From Rhinopithecimicrobium faecis (GTDB taxonomy: Bacteria; Bacteroidota; Bacteroidia; Sphingobacteriales; Sphingobacteriaceae), in assembly GCA_017942165.1 (NCBI GenBank), contig JAGKSB010000002.1, positions 273,873 through 337,872 on the forward strand: a stretch of 64,000 nt of DNA. The letters are read 5' to 3'. Shown here piece by piece: positions 62,193 through 64,000 of the stretch. The stretch's first letter is position 1; every line of letters begins with the position of its first letter. The translations under genes and the position numbers were made by a program. Under the pieces are notes generated by a model that searched no databases, had not been told where the DNA came from, and saw only the letters and a list, made by a program, of their open reading frames with translations.

Positions 62193-62993
62193 TTATACCG
62201 TTACCGTTTTTGATTCGTCCGATTTAACCAATCCATTCTTTTGCAGAATTTCACGGGCTAAATTTAAATAGTTAATAGCGCCTTTGCAGTTGGCATCGTG
62301 CATAATTACTGAGATACCAAAACTCGGAGCTTCACTTAAGCGTGTATTTCGTTGGATGATTGTATCGAACACTAAGTCTGTAAAGTGCGTCTTCACCTCT
62401 TCCACCACTTGGTTAGAGAGTCTTAGACGAACATCATACATGGTTAGTAGAATACCTTCAATTTCCAAGTTTGTGTTTAATCTATTTTGAACAATTTTTA
62501 TGGTGTTCAATAATTTCCCTAATCCTTCCAATGCGAAGTATTCACATTGCACAGGAATAATAACTGAATCAGAGCCTGACAGGGCATTGATCGTAATTAA
62601 ACCTAAGGATGGGGAGCAGTCGATAATAATAAAATCGTAATCATCCTTCACTTGCTGAAGGATTTTCTTCATTTTATATTCGCGCTCATGCATATTGATC
62701 ATCTCGATCTCCGCCCCAACTAAATCAATATGTGCAGGTAATAAATCTAGATTTGGTGTTTCAGTAGCTTGAATAGCTTCCCTAGGGTCCAAATCATTAA
62801 CAAGACATTCATAGACGCTTGATTTAATCGCACGCGGATCAAACCCGATACCGGAAGTAGAATTGGCCTGCGGGTCTGCATCAACTAATAGCGTCTTATA
62901 TTCTAAGACTGCTAAACTTGCCGCTAAATTTATGGAGGAAGTCGTCTTGCCAACGCCACCTTTTTGATTCGCGATTGCTATAATTTTACCCAT
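62193..62993 (-). CDS. parA: Chromosome-partitioning ATPase ParA
   Basis: Deviant Walker ATPase that moves ParB-bound origins. Walker A is AIANQKGGVGKTTSSINLAA (residues 6-25) and the DADPQAN segment follows, with IIIDCSPSLG as Walker B. The frame reaches upstream to a TTG at 63131, but the ATG at 62993 (MGKIIAIANQKGG) is the natural start, giving 266 residues. First gene of parA-parB-DUF5683-dapB-lepB, divergent from the FMN reductase gene. Confidence 0.96.
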   Translation of the reverse strand: MGKIIAIANQKGGVGKTTSSINLAASLAVLEYKTLLVDADPQANSTSGIGFDPRAIKSSVYECLVNDLDPREAIQATETPNLDLLPAHIDLVGAEIEMINMHEREYKMKKILQQVKDDYDFIIIDCSPSLGLITINALSGSDSVIIPVQCEYFALEGLGKLLNTIKIVQNRLNTNLEIEGILLTMYDVRLRLSNQVVEEVKTHFTDLVFDTIIQRNTRLSEAPSFGISVIMHDANCKGAINYLNLAREILQKNGLVKSDESKTVTV

Positions 62994-63187
62994 TATGATT
63001 GAAAATCTTATCGTAATAATTTCTATTTTCGGTCTTGATGCCGAGCATATTACTTTAGGCGGAATTTTATACGAATAATGTGTACTTTTGAGTTCCGCTG
63101 GACAGTATGTACTATGGATGCTAAGATACAAAAAATCAGCATATCAATTCACAATCTGCGACGCTTTTTATAAGTTACATAAGTACA

Positions 63188-63709
63188 ATGATTTTAATTA
63201 TTTCAGGCACAAATAGATTGAATAGTAATTCCCTTAGACTGGCGAAATATTATGAAAAAGAACTGCGTAATGCAGGGCAGGACTGTGAAATTTTGTCTCT
63301 TACGGAGCTTCCAGCAACGGTTGTCACGACTGATTTGTACGGCAAACGGTCTGACGAATTTGCGGTATTGCAGGAGAAAGTCTCCAGCTCTCAGAAATAT
63401 ATATTTATCGCTCCAGAGTATAATGGTAGTTTTCCCGGTGTCTTAAAGCTATTTATTGATGCCTGCACCTACCCGACGACTTTTGCAAACAAAAAGGTTG
63501 CTCTTGTTGGAATATCTGCTGGAAGATATGGTAATATTCGCGGTATCGACCATCTTACTGGAGTTTGCCATTATATGAAGATGCATGTACTTCCCATAAA
63601 GATTCACATCCCTAGTATTCAGCAAGAAATAAGCCTTGAGGGTGAGTTATTACAGGCCAGCACGCAGAAATTTATTGACGAACAGATTAAGGAGCTTATA
63701 CGCTATTAA
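63188..63709 (+). CDS. NAD(P)H-dependent FMN reductase
   Basis: 173-residue flavodoxin-fold protein. FMN phosphate loop SGTNRLNSNSLRLAKYY near the N-terminus and APEYNGSFPGVLKLFIDAC (flavin ring contact) near 78-96. Probably an azoreductase-like or chromate-reductase-like quinone/flavin reductase of the SsuE/YieF group; the substrate is unknown. It stands alone between parA (divergent) and the rRNA operon end (convergent). Confidence 0.9.
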   Translation: MILIISGTNRLNSNSLRLAKYYEKELRNAGQDCEILSLTELPATVVTTDLYGKRSDEFAVLQEKVSSSQKYIFIAPEYNGSFPGVLKLFIDACTYPTTFANKKVALVGISAGRYGNIRGIDHLTGVCHYMKMHVLPIKIHIPSIQQEISLEGELLQASTQKFIDEQIKELIRY

Positions 63710-63835
63710 AGTAGCGTTCTTCGGCATTCACTTTCTAAGCTACGGCAGAAGGTATTTTATAAACAGGACTCGCTAGGTGTATAAAAAAACAGCGGCGTGT
63801 AAAAAATAGATTTATTCCTAAAAATAGAGGCACAC

Positions 63836-63866
63836 AAAAAAGCCCTTTAGTTTTCACTAAAGGGCT
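63836..63866 (-). terminator. rRNA operon terminator
   Basis: Stem AGCCCTTTAG/CTAAAGGGCT followed by five to six T on the minus strand, 14 bp beyond the 5S rRNA. Confidence 0.9.
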
Positions 63867-63878
63867 TCTGTATAAAAA

Positions 63879-63988
63879 AAGGCACCGACCTACTCTCCCA
63901 CCTGTTACGGCAATACCATCGGCTCTGGCGGGCTTGACTGCTCTGTTCGGAATGGGAAGAGGTAGACACCGCCGATATAGGCACCTAA
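63879..63988 (-). rRNA. rrf: 5S ribosomal RNA
   Basis: Minus strand. The 5' end reads AGGTGCCTATATCGGCGGTG and the conserved CCCATTCCGAACAGAGCAGT and GGGAGAGTAGGTCGGTGCC follow. The ends AGGTGCC and GGTGCCT pair to close the molecule. It is the last gene of an rRNA operon whose 23S and 16S genes lie to the right, outside the window. Exact ends are set by comparison with the 5S fold and may be off by a few bases. Confidence 0.93.
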
Positions 63989-64000
63989 AATAAGGTTATA

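Noticed and set aside
1..64000. tRNA genes, CRISPR arrays, insertion sequences, prophage
   Set aside because: No cloverleaf with a GTTCGA-type T arm, no spaced direct-repeat array, and no transposase or integrase frame was seen.

Overview
The window is a stretch of a Bacteroidota chromosome, most likely from the family Sphingobacteriaceae (Sphingobacterium or a close relative). This rests on a SusC/SusD pair, DUF4271, DUF5683 and DUF2911 genes, a Bacteroidota-type Mrp, an S16 with a long tail, and repeated matches to the phylum's TAnnTTTG -7 promoter element. Genus-level placement is inference. Almost everything looks like an ordinary core chromosome; no CRISPR array, transposase, prophage or tRNA gene was seen.

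Layout. (1) 64-6259, minus: a minimal sulfatase polysaccharide-utilisation locus (susC-susD-sulfatase), with a terminator in the susC leader that points the other way and suggests an antisense RNA. (2) 6670-12702, minus: marR-fadN-fadA-fadE, a fatty-acid beta-oxidation operon behind a promoter that overlaps a 20-bp operator-like palindrome. (3) 13016-20451: a 2-oxoglutarate/Fe(II) oxygenase, a YjbR-like protein, a thioredoxin-like protein, dnaK (unusual promoter region), a DUF2459 protein, a sugar nucleotidyltransferase and a HerA-like ATPase. (4) 20600-25178, plus: a small exported protein, a SulP anion transporter with a beta-carbonic anhydrase (a likely bicarbonate pair), and glnS. (5) 25264-27560, minus: metF under a SAM-I riboswitch, then rpsP-rimM separated by a terminator. 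(6) 27766-33981, plus: an AddA/AddB-like helicase-nuclease pair for double-strand break repair. (7) 34077-39545, minus: a JmjC-like cupin, hemD with DUF4271, hpt, and a glycosyltransferase-51 protein with a large AsmA-like front half. (8) 39667-45725: mrp, then an xth / cyclophilin / unknown / tyrosine phosphatase operon, a DegP-type protease, and dapF. (9) 45854-52230: SNF2 helicase, gltX, an orphan sensor kinase and a DinB-family protein. (10) 52535-58193: a FucP-type sugar transporter, a GH123-like (DUF4091) protein and DUF2911, the di-adenylate cyclase cdaA, and pdxJ. (11) 58290-62993, minus: parA-parB-DUF5683-dapB-lepB, an order I recall from other members of the phylum. (12) 63188 to the end: an FMN reductase and the 3' end of an rRNA operon (5S rRNA and terminator, minus strand).

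How the parts work together: the SusCD/sulfatase locus and the FucP/GH123 cluster both point to use of sulfated or amino-sugar glycans; the fad operon and SAM-controlled metF are self-contained metabolic units. Most convergent gene pairs are closed by strong, often bidirectional, hairpin terminators. The most interesting signals are regulatory rather than new gene systems: the antisense terminator at susC, the inverted repeat with a sigma-54-like element before dnaK, the marR promoter/operator, the SAM riboswitch, -7 elements so close to the glnS and gltX starts that leaderless mRNAs are likely, and a 22-bp tandem duplication that created the susC/susD junction. I did not find a clearly new multi-gene system.
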